In this document: positions 17,879 to 25,345 of the stretch, one piece after another
Layout: the number at the start of each line of letters is the position of its first letter
How positions within the stretch are numbered: the stretch's first letter is position 1
Assembly (NCBI RefSeq): GCF_024112395.2
Contig: NZ_CP078013.2
Coordinates: 4,030,001-4,094,000, forward strand
From: Pseudomonas pergaminensis
GTDB taxonomy: Bacteria; Pseudomonadota; Gammaproteobacteria; Pseudomonadales; Pseudomonadaceae
DNA length: 64,000 bases
Direction of reading: 5' to 3'
Made by a program: the position numbers and the translations under genes
The notes under the pieces: generated by a model
The model's input: only the letters and a program-made list of their open reading frames with translations
Database searches by the model: none
Told to the model about the DNA's origin: nothing

Positions 17879-18424
17879 CTAAGACGGTTTTCCGGCCCCG
17901 GGACCGAACCGCTGAATCACTTTTCTTTCCAGGCGCTTGGCACAGTGGCCCAGGGCAGCCTTGATTTCTTTCTCGACCATGCGCGTGGAAATGCCGAAAC
18001 GCTGGGAGATTTCCAGGTGCGGCGCCTCCTCCAGGCGGGCGGCAATGAGGATTTTGCGCCGGCGTGCCGGCAGCTCGTAGAGGGCCTTGACCAGGGATTG
18101 GATGTCTTTCTGGCCGCCCACCACCCGCGACGGGTCCTGGGCTTCGTCGGCGCTTTGCAGCAACTCTTCCACCTCGCTGCCGGTGAGCAGGCGCGCATCG
18201 GCCTGGCGGCGGTCGGCGGCGATGTTCAGGGCCATGCGGTACAGGTAGGCATTGGGCTGCTGCAGGTTCGGCGGCACGTCCATGCGGTCGACCCGCAGGT
18301 ACGTCTCGTGCAGCACGTCGTTGGCCAGGTCCTCCGAGCCCAGGCGCTTGCGCAAACGCACCTTGAAGTCTTCGTAGGAGGCCAGGAACAAGCTGACCAT
18401 TGTGCTGTGCCCGGAATTTTTCAT
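17879..18424 (-). CDS. vreI: ECF sigma factor (VreI)
   Basis: 181 aa. Region 2 has GSEDLANDVLHETYLRVDRM and PNAYLYRMALNIAADRRQ; region 4 has LPARRRKILIAARLEEAPHLEIS with HTH RFGISTRMVEKEI. It is a FecI-type sigma-70 factor. The ATG at 18424 overlaps the vreA stop (ATGA). In P. aeruginosa VreI, active under phosphate starvation, drives the vre, hxc and pdt genes; the identical neighbourhood supports the same role here. Confidence 0.9.
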   Translation of the reverse strand: MKNSGHSTMVSLFLASYEDFKVRLRKRLGSEDLANDVLHETYLRVDRMDVPPNLQQPNAYLYRMALNIAADRRQADARLLTGSEVEELLQSADEAQDPSRVVGGQKDIQSLVKALYELPARRRKILIAARLEEAPHLEISQRFGISTRMVEKEIKAALGHCAKRLERKVIQRFGPGAGKPS

Positions 18425-19128
18425 CCCCCCGAGGCTCCTTTCGCTGCTGTGCATTCCATGCGTGTTCCTGTTGTGTCAGGCATCAAAAGTAAAGTCACCG
18501 GTTGGCGCAACGAGCTTGGTGCCGGGCGTTCGACCCGCGCCGTTGCCAGGCTGCGCACCAGTGCTTCATCGCGTTGTTCATCGCCGGTGGAACTGACCAG
18601 CCGGCTGTGTTCGATCACCCCGTCCGGGTTGACCCACACCTGCACCAGCGCACGAAAACTGCCGGGCCGGGTCAGCGGCGAACGGCACAGGCTGCCTTCG
18701 ATGGCTTGCTGCAGCGCCGTCGCGTAGCTGTTGTTGATCCGCACAGCACTGCGTGCCGCCGCACCACGGGTGGGGGGCGGCTGACTGACCTGCGGGGCCT
18801 GCAAGGTAAACGCATCGCTGCGTGCATAACGGGCCATCAGGCCACTCCCTGTCAGCAACATCGCCAGTGCCTCTTGCGCCGTAAAGCGCCCGCGCACCCC
18901 GATGGCACGCCGGCCCCGCGTCAACTCGCGGTCAACCAGCACCGCCATCCCGGTGGCGCGGCTGTAGGCTTGCAGTGCGTGTTCCAGGTCTTGCGCCGGC
19001 AGGTCCAACGACAACAGGGGTGAATCTGCCTGCGCTGCGCGACCACCGACCAGCAGCAACAGCAAGACCAGGGCGCATGCGACGCGCCTCCAGACTCCCT
19101 GCTCACCCCCTGCTCTGCATCGCTGCAC
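18421..19128 (-). CDS. vreA: Periplasmic signalling protein with STN domain and TonB-C-like domain (VreA)
   Basis: 235 aa. A hydrophobic export signal (about 17-34) is followed by an STN domain (about 38-100: LSLDLPAQDLEHALQAYSRA, LTRGRRAIGVRGRFTAQEAL) like the signalling domain of TonB-dependent transducers. The C-terminal part (about 125-215; FRALVQVWVNPDGVIEHSRL) resembles a TonB C-terminal domain. There is no beta-barrel, as described for P. aeruginosa VreA. First gene of the vreAIR operon. Confidence 0.87.
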   Translation of the reverse strand: MQRCRAGGEQGVWRRVACALVLLLLLVGGRAAQADSPLLSLDLPAQDLEHALQAYSRATGMAVLVDRELTRGRRAIGVRGRFTAQEALAMLLTGSGLMARYARSDAFTLQAPQVSQPPPTRGAAARSAVRINNSYATALQQAIEGSLCRSPLTRPGSFRALVQVWVNPDGVIEHSRLVSSTGDEQRDEALVRSLATARVERPAPSSLRQPVTLLLMPDTTGTRMECTAAKGASGG

Positions 19129-19183
19129 GGCCGACGCGCCCTAGAAAACCGTCATCCTGAGGCCAGTTTATGAACCTGATGTT

Positions 19184-19214
19184 ACGGTGATAGCAAAAAA
19201 AACATCACGGTGAT
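19184..19214. promoter_or_regulatory. Direct repeat ACGGTGAT in the vreA / 19283 divergent promoter region
   Basis: ACGGTGAT occurs at 19184-19191 and 19207-19214, separated by an A-rich tract, start-to-start distance 23 bp (about two helical turns). It lies between divergent genes and may be a regulator site; no regulator can be named. Confidence 0.3.
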
Positions 19215-19282
19215 GAGAGGCGCGCTGCACTAGACTTTCAAGCCTAACCGGCCCCCTCCCCAGGGCCAGCCAGGAGGCCCCG

Positions 19283-19594
19283 ATGAAATCGTTACCGACC
19301 CTCGCCAGCCTGTTGCTGTGCGCCGCCCTGCCCTTGCTGGCCCATGCCGACAACAGCGCCGGCACTTGCGCCGAAGTCACGGTGGATGGCTACAAGGCAC
19401 CGGACTATGGCTGCCTGAGCCAACAAATGGGCAACGACACAAATGCGGCCAAAGCCGCGCAAAAGAACCGCGAAGCGCAGGCCCTTCCCGTGGAAAAGCG
19501 CCTACCGAATAAACTTGGCCTGGCCACCCCGGCGGCGACCAGCGTACGCATGGGCAATACCTTCGGGACGTCGGTGAAGCCGCAGCGGCCTTGA
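19283..19594 (+). CDS. Small exported protein of unknown function
   Basis: 103 aa. Clear signal peptide (MKSLPTLASLLLCAALPLLAHA), cleavage before DNSAGTCAEV. The mature part is hydrophilic, has two Cys residues (TC and GCLSQQM) that could pair, and no recognised domain. A Shine-Dalgarno (CCAGGAGG) precedes the ATG. It is divergent from vreA and shares its promoter region, which suggests but does not prove a link with phosphate-starvation regulation. Confidence 0.8.
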   Translation: MKSLPTLASLLLCAALPLLAHADNSAGTCAEVTVDGYKAPDYGCLSQQMGNDTNAAKAAQKNREAQALPVEKRLPNKLGLATPAATSVRMGNTFGTSVKPQRP

Positions 19595-19617
19595 GAAATC
19601 AAAGCGCCCAGGCAATG

Positions 19618-19830
19618 CCATCGCAGGCAAGCCAGCTCCCACATGGGAACGGGATCGACAGCAAAAACCCGGTCGGCTCTAAGGCCGCCTTCGCTGGCAA
19701 GCCAGCTCCCACATTTAGATCGCGGGGCTACAGTCAGATAGCGGTCAACTGTCAGGCTGCCTTCGCGAGCAAGCCCGCTCCTACATTTGACAGGGATCGA
19801 CAGCAAAAACCCGGTCGGCTCTAAGGCCGC
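19618..19830. repeat. Array of three same-orientation REP units
   Basis: GCAGGCAAGCCAGCTCCCACA, GCTGGCAAGCCAGCTCCCACA and GCGAGCAAGCCCGCTCCTACA recur about every 70 bp, linked by spacers such as GGGATCGACAGCAAAAACCC and GCGGTCAACTGTCAGGC. Mixed REP subtypes. Confidence 0.85.
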
Positions 19831-19840
19831 CGCGCTTTGC

Positions 19841-20113
19841 TTTTGATCTTAGGCGCCCCGTCAAACACGCTGGCCGGAATTCGACAGGGATTTGGGGGGT
19901 AAACCGGCAGGGATGCCGGTTTAGCCGCCCCGCGCCATGGATGGCGCGTGGCGGCGGCCCCCCAAATCACTGTCGGATTACGGGCATACCGAGCCTAGGC
20001 GAGGTACCGAGTGTTGGGGCGAAGGCCTTTTGCTTACTTTTGGGCCTTTCCAAAAGTGAGCCGCTGTAAGAGCGGAACCATAAGCGGCCGTTACCGCAGC
20101 AACGGATATGTAC
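19841..20113 (+). repeat. Structured dispersed repeat, copy C
   Basis: Same orientation as copy B, sequence very close to copy A. Outer stem 19882-19899 / 19958-19975 (one mismatch), hairpin TAAACCGGCA-GGGA-TGCCGGTTTA (parts within 19900-19923), hairpin with GCCGCC, GCGCCAT and their complements (19924-19955), then ACTTTTGG/CCAAAAGT and CCGCT-GTAAG-AGCGG hairpins before the end CGGATATGTAC. Confidence 0.9.
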
Positions 20114-20144
20114 CCAGCCAGATCCAACATCCAGGCCGGCTGTC

Positions 20145-20325
20145 AGGCCGCCTTCGCAGGCAAGCCAGCTCCCACACTTGGATCCCGGGGAGACAGTTGG
20201 AGAGAGGTCGGCTGTCAGGCCGCTTTCGCAGGCAAGCCAGCTCCCACATTTAGATCGCGGGGCTACAGTCAGATAGCGGTCAACTGTCAGGCCGCCTTCG
20301 CGAGCAAGCCCGCTCCCACAGAGAG
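20145..20325. repeat. Second REP array, three units
   Basis: Three REP units in one orientation about 70 bp apart (GCAGGCAAGCCAGCTCCCACA twice, GCGAGCAAGCCCGCTCCCACA once). Spacer sequence CTACAGTCAGATAGCGGTCA is shared with the first array at 19618-19830. Confidence 0.85.
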
Positions 20326-20351
20326 CTGATACCACCGAATCGTCGGTGGTA

Positions 20352-20567
20352 TCAGGCGGCGTGGCTTTCTTTTTTCAAGCGGTCCATGTCGATCACGAAC
20401 CGATACTTCACATCGCCCTTGAGCATCCGCTCATACACCTCGTTGATGCCCTGGATATCGATCATCTCAATGTCCGAGGCAATCCCGTATCTGGCGCAGA
20501 CGTCGAGCATGTCCTGGGGCTCCTGGATGCCGCCGTTCAACGATGACCCGCATAGACGCTGAATCGT
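20352..20567 (-). pseudogene. 3' remnant of a YahK-type zinc alcohol dehydrogenase
   Basis: The frame encodes GSSLNGGIQEPQDML, then DIEMIDIQGINEVYERMLKG and DVKYRFVIDMDRL, which is the C-terminal end of NADP-dependent cinnamyl-type alcohol dehydrogenases (YahK family). The zinc-binding and Rossmann domains are absent: the frame is closed upstream by a stop at 20568-20570 and the following DNA belongs to another gene. About 70 of ~350 residues remain, so it is a truncated gene. Confidence 0.8.
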
Positions 20568-20647
20568 TCAACCGAGCACGTCCGTACAATCCGCCGGTCG
20601 GCCCCGTTCCTAAGATCGAGACTTTCTCAAGACGCAGGAGAGTGGGC

Positions 20648-21544
20648 ATGAGCAGAAAAGTAAGGACGGTTGCGCTAGCAGTCACGTTGCTGGCCGAGGC
20701 CATGATGGGCAACGCCTTTGCAGCGACAGCGGCGGTCGCCGTGGCTCCGCAATACGACACCAGCCACGTTTACGTCGCCCCGGCCGATGTGGACCGTTTT
20801 ACCCAGAGTTTCCTGGCCACATTCGGCGGCAAAAGCACGCCCCAAGTGGTGGTGAACGTGTTGCCGGTGCCCAGCAGCACCACCTCGCAACTGTTGCAGA
20901 CACCCGTTGGCACAGTGTCGCTGTTCGGTTTCACCACGCCGATCCCGCACCCGTTCGGCCAGGAGCGCAACGGTTACCTGGTCAAGGACATGGATCTCGC
21001 CCTCAAGGCCGCCCGGGAAAACGGCGCGGCGGTGATCGTCAGCGACTTCCCCGACCCGATCGGACGTGACGCGGTGGTGCAGTGGCCAGGCGGTGTGAAC
21101 ATGCAACTCTACTGGCACACCAAGGCCCCGGATTACGCCGCGTTCCAGACCGTGCCGGAAAACCGCGTGTACCTCAGCGCCGAGCGTGCCGACAGCTTCA
21201 TCAAATCGTTTGTCGGCTTCTCCCATGGCAAGGTGCTGACGGATGACAAACACGCCCCTGGCGTGGATATCGGCCAAGCCAACGGTAACTACCGTCGCGT
21301 CGACATCGAATCGCCGTTCGGGCGCATGGCCGTGCTGGTCACCAACGGCCAACTGCCCTACCCGTTCGGCCATGAGACCACCGGCTATCAAGTGGCTGAC
21401 CTGACGGCCACCCTGGGCAAGGCCACCGGCTCCGGCGCCAAAGTGTTGGTGCCTGCGTTCGACAGCAAAGGCCGTCGCAGCGCTTTGGTGGAGTTTCCGG
21501 GCGGCTACGTCGCGGAGATCCATCAACTCAACGCCGCAAAATGA
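20648..21544 (+). CDS. Exported VOC/glyoxalase-like protein
   Basis: 298 aa. Signal peptide MSRKVRTVALAVTLLAEAMM ending NAFA. The mature protein has two related halves (each with an FGG/FSHGK start, a ...PIPHPFGQER / LPYPFGHETT segment and a final V.FPGG), the duplicated fold of vicinal-oxygen-chelate proteins. Substrate unknown. Start 20648 is preferred because GCAGGAGAG precedes it and it begins the signal peptide. The stop overlaps the next ATG (ATGA), so it is co-translated with the outer-membrane channel gene. Confidence 0.75.
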   Translation: MSRKVRTVALAVTLLAEAMMGNAFAATAAVAVAPQYDTSHVYVAPADVDRFTQSFLATFGGKSTPQVVVNVLPVPSSTTSQLLQTPVGTVSLFGFTTPIPHPFGQERNGYLVKDMDLALKAARENGAAVIVSDFPDPIGRDAVVQWPGGVNMQLYWHTKAPDYAAFQTVPENRVYLSAERADSFIKSFVGFSHGKVLTDDKHAPGVDIGQANGNYRRVDIESPFGRMAVLVTNGQLPYPFGHETTGYQVADLTATLGKATGSGAKVLVPAFDSKGRRSALVEFPGGYVAEIHQLNAAK

Positions 21545-22932
21545 TGCGCCGCACAGGCTGGGGCCTGGCCGTGCTGTGGCCGCTGCTCGTCAGCAGTGTC
21601 CACGCCGACGAGCAAGCGACACGCCCGGCCATCAAGGCCAACCGCTGGCAGGAAGACTGGTCGGTGCTGCAGGACCCGGCGCTGCGCACGCAGCCGCTGG
21701 ACAGCTTGAAGTACATCCCGCTATCCAGCGCGAACCCCTATACCTACTTGTCCCTGGGCGCGACGTTGCGCGAGCGTTTCGAGATGAACGATGCCAGTGG
21801 CTTCGGTGTGCGGGATGTGAAGCGTGATCGCTACCTGATCCAGCGTTTCCAGGTCCACGCCGACCTGCATCTGAACGAGCACTGGCGCGTGTTCACCCAA
21901 TTGGAAGATGCGCGGGCGTACGACAAGACGACAATCGGCGGCGCCGACCAGAATCGCGTCGACCTGCGCCTGGCCTTCGCCGAGTATGTGAATACCTTCA
22001 GCAGTGGGACCCTTAAGGCCCGTGTCGGGCGCCAGGATTTCGCCTTCGACCTGCAGCGCTTCATCTCATCGCGGGACGGCCCGAATGTGCGGCAGTCCTT
22101 CGATGCGCTGTGGGCCGACTGGGAGACCTCCAACTGGCGTTTTATCGGGATCGCCAGCCAGCCGGTGCAATATCAGGACGGGCGTCACTTCGACGACAAA
22201 TCCAACAGCGATGCGCGCTTCCACATGGTCCGTGTGGAGCGACTGGTGGGCGGCAATAACGAGTTGTCCGCCTACTACGGCGTATATGAGCGCACCGCCG
22301 CTCACTACCTGGACGCCGACGGCGACGAGACCCGCCACCTGTTCGACGCACGCCTGGGCGGCGCGGCCATGGGCTTTGACTGGGACATCGAAGCGATGCT
22401 GCAAAGCGGCTCGGTCGGCAACAAGGACATTCGCGCCTGGGCCGGTGGCAGCCGTACCGGCTACACCTTCGACAGCCTGGCCTGGAAACCTCGCGTCGGT
22501 CTGCAACTGGACATCGCCTCGGGCGACCGCAAAACCGGGGATGGCACCGTCGGCACCTTCAACCCGCTGTTCCCCAACGGCTACTACTTTTCCCTGGCGG
22601 GCTACACCGGCTACAGCAACCTGATTCACGTCAAGCCGTCGATCACGGTCAAGCCGATCGACAAGCTCAGCGTGCAAACCGCCATCGGCCTGCTGTGGCG
22701 CCAAACCACCAGCGACGCGGTCTATACCCAGCCCAACCTGCCGGTGGCCGGCACCGCAGGCCAGGGCAATCGCTGGACCGGCGCCTATGCGCAAGTGCGC
22801 ACCGATTATGTGTTCAGCCCCAACCTCACCGGCGCCGTCGAGGCCGTGCACTACGACGTGGGCCAGACCCTGCACGATGCTGGGGGTGACGACAGCAATT
22901 ACCTGGGGGTCGAGCTCAAGTTCAGTTGGTAA
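21541..22932 (+). CDS. AlgE-family (alginate export type) outer-membrane beta-barrel
   Basis: 463 aa. Signal peptide ending SSVHA, then a barrel rich in alternating aromatic/polar strands and a terminal Phe-Ser-Trp typical of outer-membrane insertion. Sequence features of the Alginate_exp family are present (LGATLRERFEMNDASGFG, RVGRQDFAFDLQRFIS). Many members outside alginate operons are channels for other acids or sugars. It overlaps the VOC-like gene by 4 bp; no alginate genes are nearby, so the cargo is unknown. Confidence 0.8.
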   Translation: MMRRTGWGLAVLWPLLVSSVHADEQATRPAIKANRWQEDWSVLQDPALRTQPLDSLKYIPLSSANPYTYLSLGATLRERFEMNDASGFGVRDVKRDRYLIQRFQVHADLHLNEHWRVFTQLEDARAYDKTTIGGADQNRVDLRLAFAEYVNTFSSGTLKARVGRQDFAFDLQRFISSRDGPNVRQSFDALWADWETSNWRFIGIASQPVQYQDGRHFDDKSNSDARFHMVRVERLVGGNNELSAYYGVYERTAAHYLDADGDETRHLFDARLGGAAMGFDWDIEAMLQSGSVGNKDIRAWAGGSRTGYTFDSLAWKPRVGLQLDIASGDRKTGDGTVGTFNPLFPNGYYFSLAGYTGYSNLIHVKPSITVKPIDKLSVQTAIGLLWRQTTSDAVYTQPNLPVAGTAGQGNRWTGAYAQVRTDYVFSPNLTGAVEAVHYDVGQTLHDAGGDDSNYLGVELKFSW

Positions 22933-23020
22933 CCCCAAGCAAGCACACCCGTACAAGCCCTTGAACCGGTTAACGGCAATAGTGATCCTGCGTTTTACAC
23001 CACCTTGAAAGGAGATGTTC

Positions 23021-23839
23021 ATGAGCACATTCGTCGCCAAAGACGGTACCCAGATCTATTTCAAAGACTGGGGCAGCGGTAAACCCGTGCTGTTCAGCCA
23101 CGGCTGGCCGCTGGACGCCGACATGTGGGAATACCAGATGGAATACCTGAGCAGCCGCGGCTTTCGCACCATCGCGTTTGACCGCCGTGGGTTCGGCCGC
23201 TCGGATCAACCCTGGACCGGCAACGACTACAACACCTTCGCCGACGATATCGCCCAGTTGATCGAACACCTGGACCTCAAGGACGTGACCCTGGTGGGCT
23301 TCTCCATGGGCGGTGGCGACGTCGCCCGCTACATCGCACGCCATGGCAGCGCACGCGTGGCCGGGTTGGTACTGCTGGGCGCGGTGACACCGCTGTTCGG
23401 CCAGAAACCGGACTACCCGCAGGGTGTGCCGACTGAAGTATTCGATGGCATCAAGGCCGGCCTGTTGAAAGACCGTGCGCAATTTATCAGCGACTTCAAC
23501 ACGCCGTTCTTCGGCCTCAACAAGGGCCAGAAGGTCTCTGATGGTGTGCTGACCCAGACCCTGCAAGTGGCGATGCTGGCATCCCTAAAGTCGACGGTGG
23601 ATTGCGTGACCGCGTTCTCCGAAACCGACTTCCGCCCGGACATGACCAGGATCGACGTACCGACCCTGGTGATCCACGGTGACGGCGACCAGATCGTACC
23701 GTTCGAAACCACCGGTAAAGTGGCGGCCGCCTCGATCAAGGGCGCCGAACTGAAAGTCTACAAGGACGCGCCGCACGGGTTCGCCGTGACCCACGCGCAG
23801 CAGTTGAATGAAGACCTGCTGGCGTTCCTGCAACGCTGA
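23021..23839 (+). CDS. Alpha/beta-hydrolase arylesterase / perhydrolase (P. fluorescens esterase PFE type)
   Basis: 272 aa, the exact length of the known P. fluorescens arylesterase, and near-identical along most of its length. Catalytic Ser95 in GFSMGG, Asp223 in HGDGDQ and His252 in DAPHGF (numbering with Met1). It hydrolyses aryl esters and this family has cofactor-free haloperoxidase/perhydrolase side activity. The oxyanion-loop motif is HGWPLDADMW, with Pro where PFE has Leu. The second ATG (23021) is chosen since AAGGAG is correctly spaced for it. Confidence 0.93.
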   Translation: MSTFVAKDGTQIYFKDWGSGKPVLFSHGWPLDADMWEYQMEYLSSRGFRTIAFDRRGFGRSDQPWTGNDYNTFADDIAQLIEHLDLKDVTLVGFSMGGGDVARYIARHGSARVAGLVLLGAVTPLFGQKPDYPQGVPTEVFDGIKAGLLKDRAQFISDFNTPFFGLNKGQKVSDGVLTQTLQVAMLASLKSTVDCVTAFSETDFRPDMTRIDVPTLVIHGDGDQIVPFETTGKVAAASIKGAELKVYKDAPHGFAVTHAQQLNEDLLAFLQR

Positions 23840-23868
23840 AACGCCTGCACCACCCTCTCCTTATTTGG

Positions 23869-23891
23869 CCGGGTTTGCCCGGTCTTTTTTT
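23869..23891 (+). terminator. Rho-independent terminator after the esterase gene
   Basis: Stem CCGGG / CCCGG with loop TTTG (23869-23882), then TC and seven T residues. It lies 30 bp after the esterase stop and before the convergent DoxX gene. Confidence 0.85.
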
Positions 23892-23893
23892 GC

Positions 23894-24280
23894 TCAGGAG
23901 AAACGCTGGCCCAGGACCAGGCGACCGGGCCCGCTGATCAGCAAGGTGGTGAAGATGATCAACAGCAGCCAGCCGAACTGCCCTTCGAACAACGTCCACT
24001 CCGGGTGCACCACCCACAAAGCGATCAACAGCACCGCCAGGATCGGCAGGCACGCCAGGCGTACCAGCACCCCGGCAATGATCAGCAGCGGGCACAGCAC
24101 TTCAGCGAAAATCGCCAGCAGCAACGTGATAGTCGCCCCCAGGTGAAACGGATCTTCGATCAGCTTCAATTGCTCGTTGTAGTTGAGCAACTTGGGCAAG
24201 CCATGCACCCACAGCAGGAACAGCGCCCCGCTGATCCGCAGAAACAATAGTCCCAGGTCCTGACGCGTCGATTCGTTCAT
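23894..24280 (-). CDS. DoxX-family membrane protein
   Basis: 128 aa with four hydrophobic helices and the DoxX pattern LGLLFLRISGALFLLWVHGL at the start. DoxX proteins are small quinone/thiosulfate- or redox-stress-associated membrane proteins. Start 24280 (MNEST) precedes the first helix; a longer frame adds an unlikely Arg-rich head. Only 2 bp separate its stop from the terminator T-run of the convergent esterase gene. Confidence 0.82.
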   Translation of the reverse strand: MNESTRQDLGLLFLRISGALFLLWVHGLPKLLNYNEQLKLIEDPFHLGATITLLLAIFAEVLCPLLIIAGVLVRLACLPILAVLLIALWVVHPEWTLFEGQFGWLLLIIFTTLLISGPGRLVLGQRFS

Positions 24281-24357
24281 AGGTGCTCTCGGTTGATTGC
24301 CACAAACGTTGATTGTGGCGACCGGGCCACCTAAGCGCTTGCAAGCCTGTGCTGACC

Positions 24358-25233
24358 TCACTCCCCGGTGCCGGCAAACGCCGCCACGATTTCATCGATC
24401 ACCGCCCGCACCCGGGCGGTGTGGCGCAGGTCGGCATGGGTCACCAGCCACACGTCATACGGCAGTGGCCGGGTACGCTGCGGCCACAGGCGCACCAGCC
24501 CGTCGCGCTCACCGGTGTACACCGGGATTTCACCAATGCCGATACCCGCGGCGATGGAGCGGCGTACCAGCAGGCTGGAACTCAAGGCGGCGACAATGCG
24601 CCCGCGCGCTACGGGCTCAGAGACCAGGCTCATGTCCTTCTGGCTTTGCAGGTAGGGTTGGTAGACCACCAGGTCATGGCCTTCGAACAGGCTGCCCGGC
24701 GTGGGCACGCCGTGGCGGTCGATATAGCCCTGGGACGCAAACAGCCCGACCGGCCAGCGCGCAATGCGCCGGGCGATCAGGTCGGGGTTGTCCGGGCGGG
24801 TGTTGCGCACGGCGATATCGGCTTCACGCTTGGCCAGGCTGAGGATCTGGGTGGAGGCGTCCAGTTGCACGCGCACGTCGGGGTGCTTGTCGTGCAGGCG
24901 CGCGATGGACGGAATCAGAAAGTCGATGGCCAGGGAGTCGGTGGTGCTGACCCGCACCGTGCCGGTCAGGCGGTCATCCAGGCCCTGGATCTGCCGCTCC
25001 AGGTCGAGGGCCGAACGCTCCATTTTCTCCACCGAGAGCAACGCCGCTTCACCTACCGCCGTGAGCGCATAGCCTTCGGAGGTGCGCAGGAACAAGGTCG
25101 CGCTCAAGGACTTTTCCAAGGCATTGATCCGCCGCCCTACCGTGGCCTGGTCCACCCCCAGCACCCGCGCGGCACCGCGCAGTGTGGACTCACGGCACAC
25201 TGCCAGGAACACCCGTGCATCATCCCAATTCAT
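24358..25233 (-). CDS. LysR-family transcriptional regulator
   Basis: 291 aa. N-terminal winged HTH (LRGAARVLGVDQATVGRRIN, residues about 18-38) and a C-terminal periplasmic-binding-like effector domain. It is divergent from an MFS/quinone-oxidoreductase pair, with two tandem palindromes between, so it most likely regulates that pair and itself. Inducer unknown. Confidence 0.92.
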   Translation of the reverse strand: MNWDDARVFLAVCRESTLRGAARVLGVDQATVGRRINALEKSLSATLFLRTSEGYALTAVGEAALLSVEKMERSALDLERQIQGLDDRLTGTVRVSTTDSLAIDFLIPSIARLHDKHPDVRVQLDASTQILSLAKREADIAVRNTRPDNPDLIARRIARWPVGLFASQGYIDRHGVPTPGSLFEGHDLVVYQPYLQSQKDMSLVSEPVARGRIVAALSSSLLVRRSIAAGIGIGEIPVYTGERDGLVRLWPQRTRPLPYDVWLVTHADLRHTARVRAVIDEIVAAFAGTGE

Positions 25234-25246
25234 ACCGCCCTCCAGT

Positions 25247-25294
25247 GATGCATATCTGCATCGCCATGACGCTAATTCGCTGCATTATTGCATC
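25247..25294. promoter_or_regulatory. Tandem LysR-type operators
   Basis: GATGCA-TATC-TGCATC (25247-25262) is a perfect palindrome and GCTGCA-TTAT-TGCATC (25279-25294) a one-mismatch copy, start-to-start distance 32 bp (three turns). They contain the LysR T-N11-A pattern and lie between the lysR and MFS starts. Confidence 0.7.
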
Positions 25295-25345
25295 TTAAAA
25301 CCTCGCTATGCTGGCCGCCAGAGAAAAACCTTGAGGACCGCCATC

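Larger units (their letters stand above)
19595..20351. other. 757-bp intergenic repeat field
   Basis: Consists of a REP array (19618-19830), structured repeat copy C (19841-20113) and a second REP array (20145-20325). No gene is supported; short open frames on both strands are repeat translations. Confidence 0.85.

Noticed and set aside
19129..19282. Pho box before vreA
   Set aside because: No pair of half-sites at 11-bp spacing; only single weak matches such as CTATCAC were found.
19618..20325. CRISPR-like array (repeated ~21-bp units every ~70 bp)
   Set aside because: The repeats are REP palindromes of mixed subtype, spacers are partly shared, and no cas genes are near.
21541..22932. Part of an alginate biosynthesis operon
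   Set aside because: Only the AlgE-type barrel occurs; no alg genes are present, so it is a stand-alone family member.
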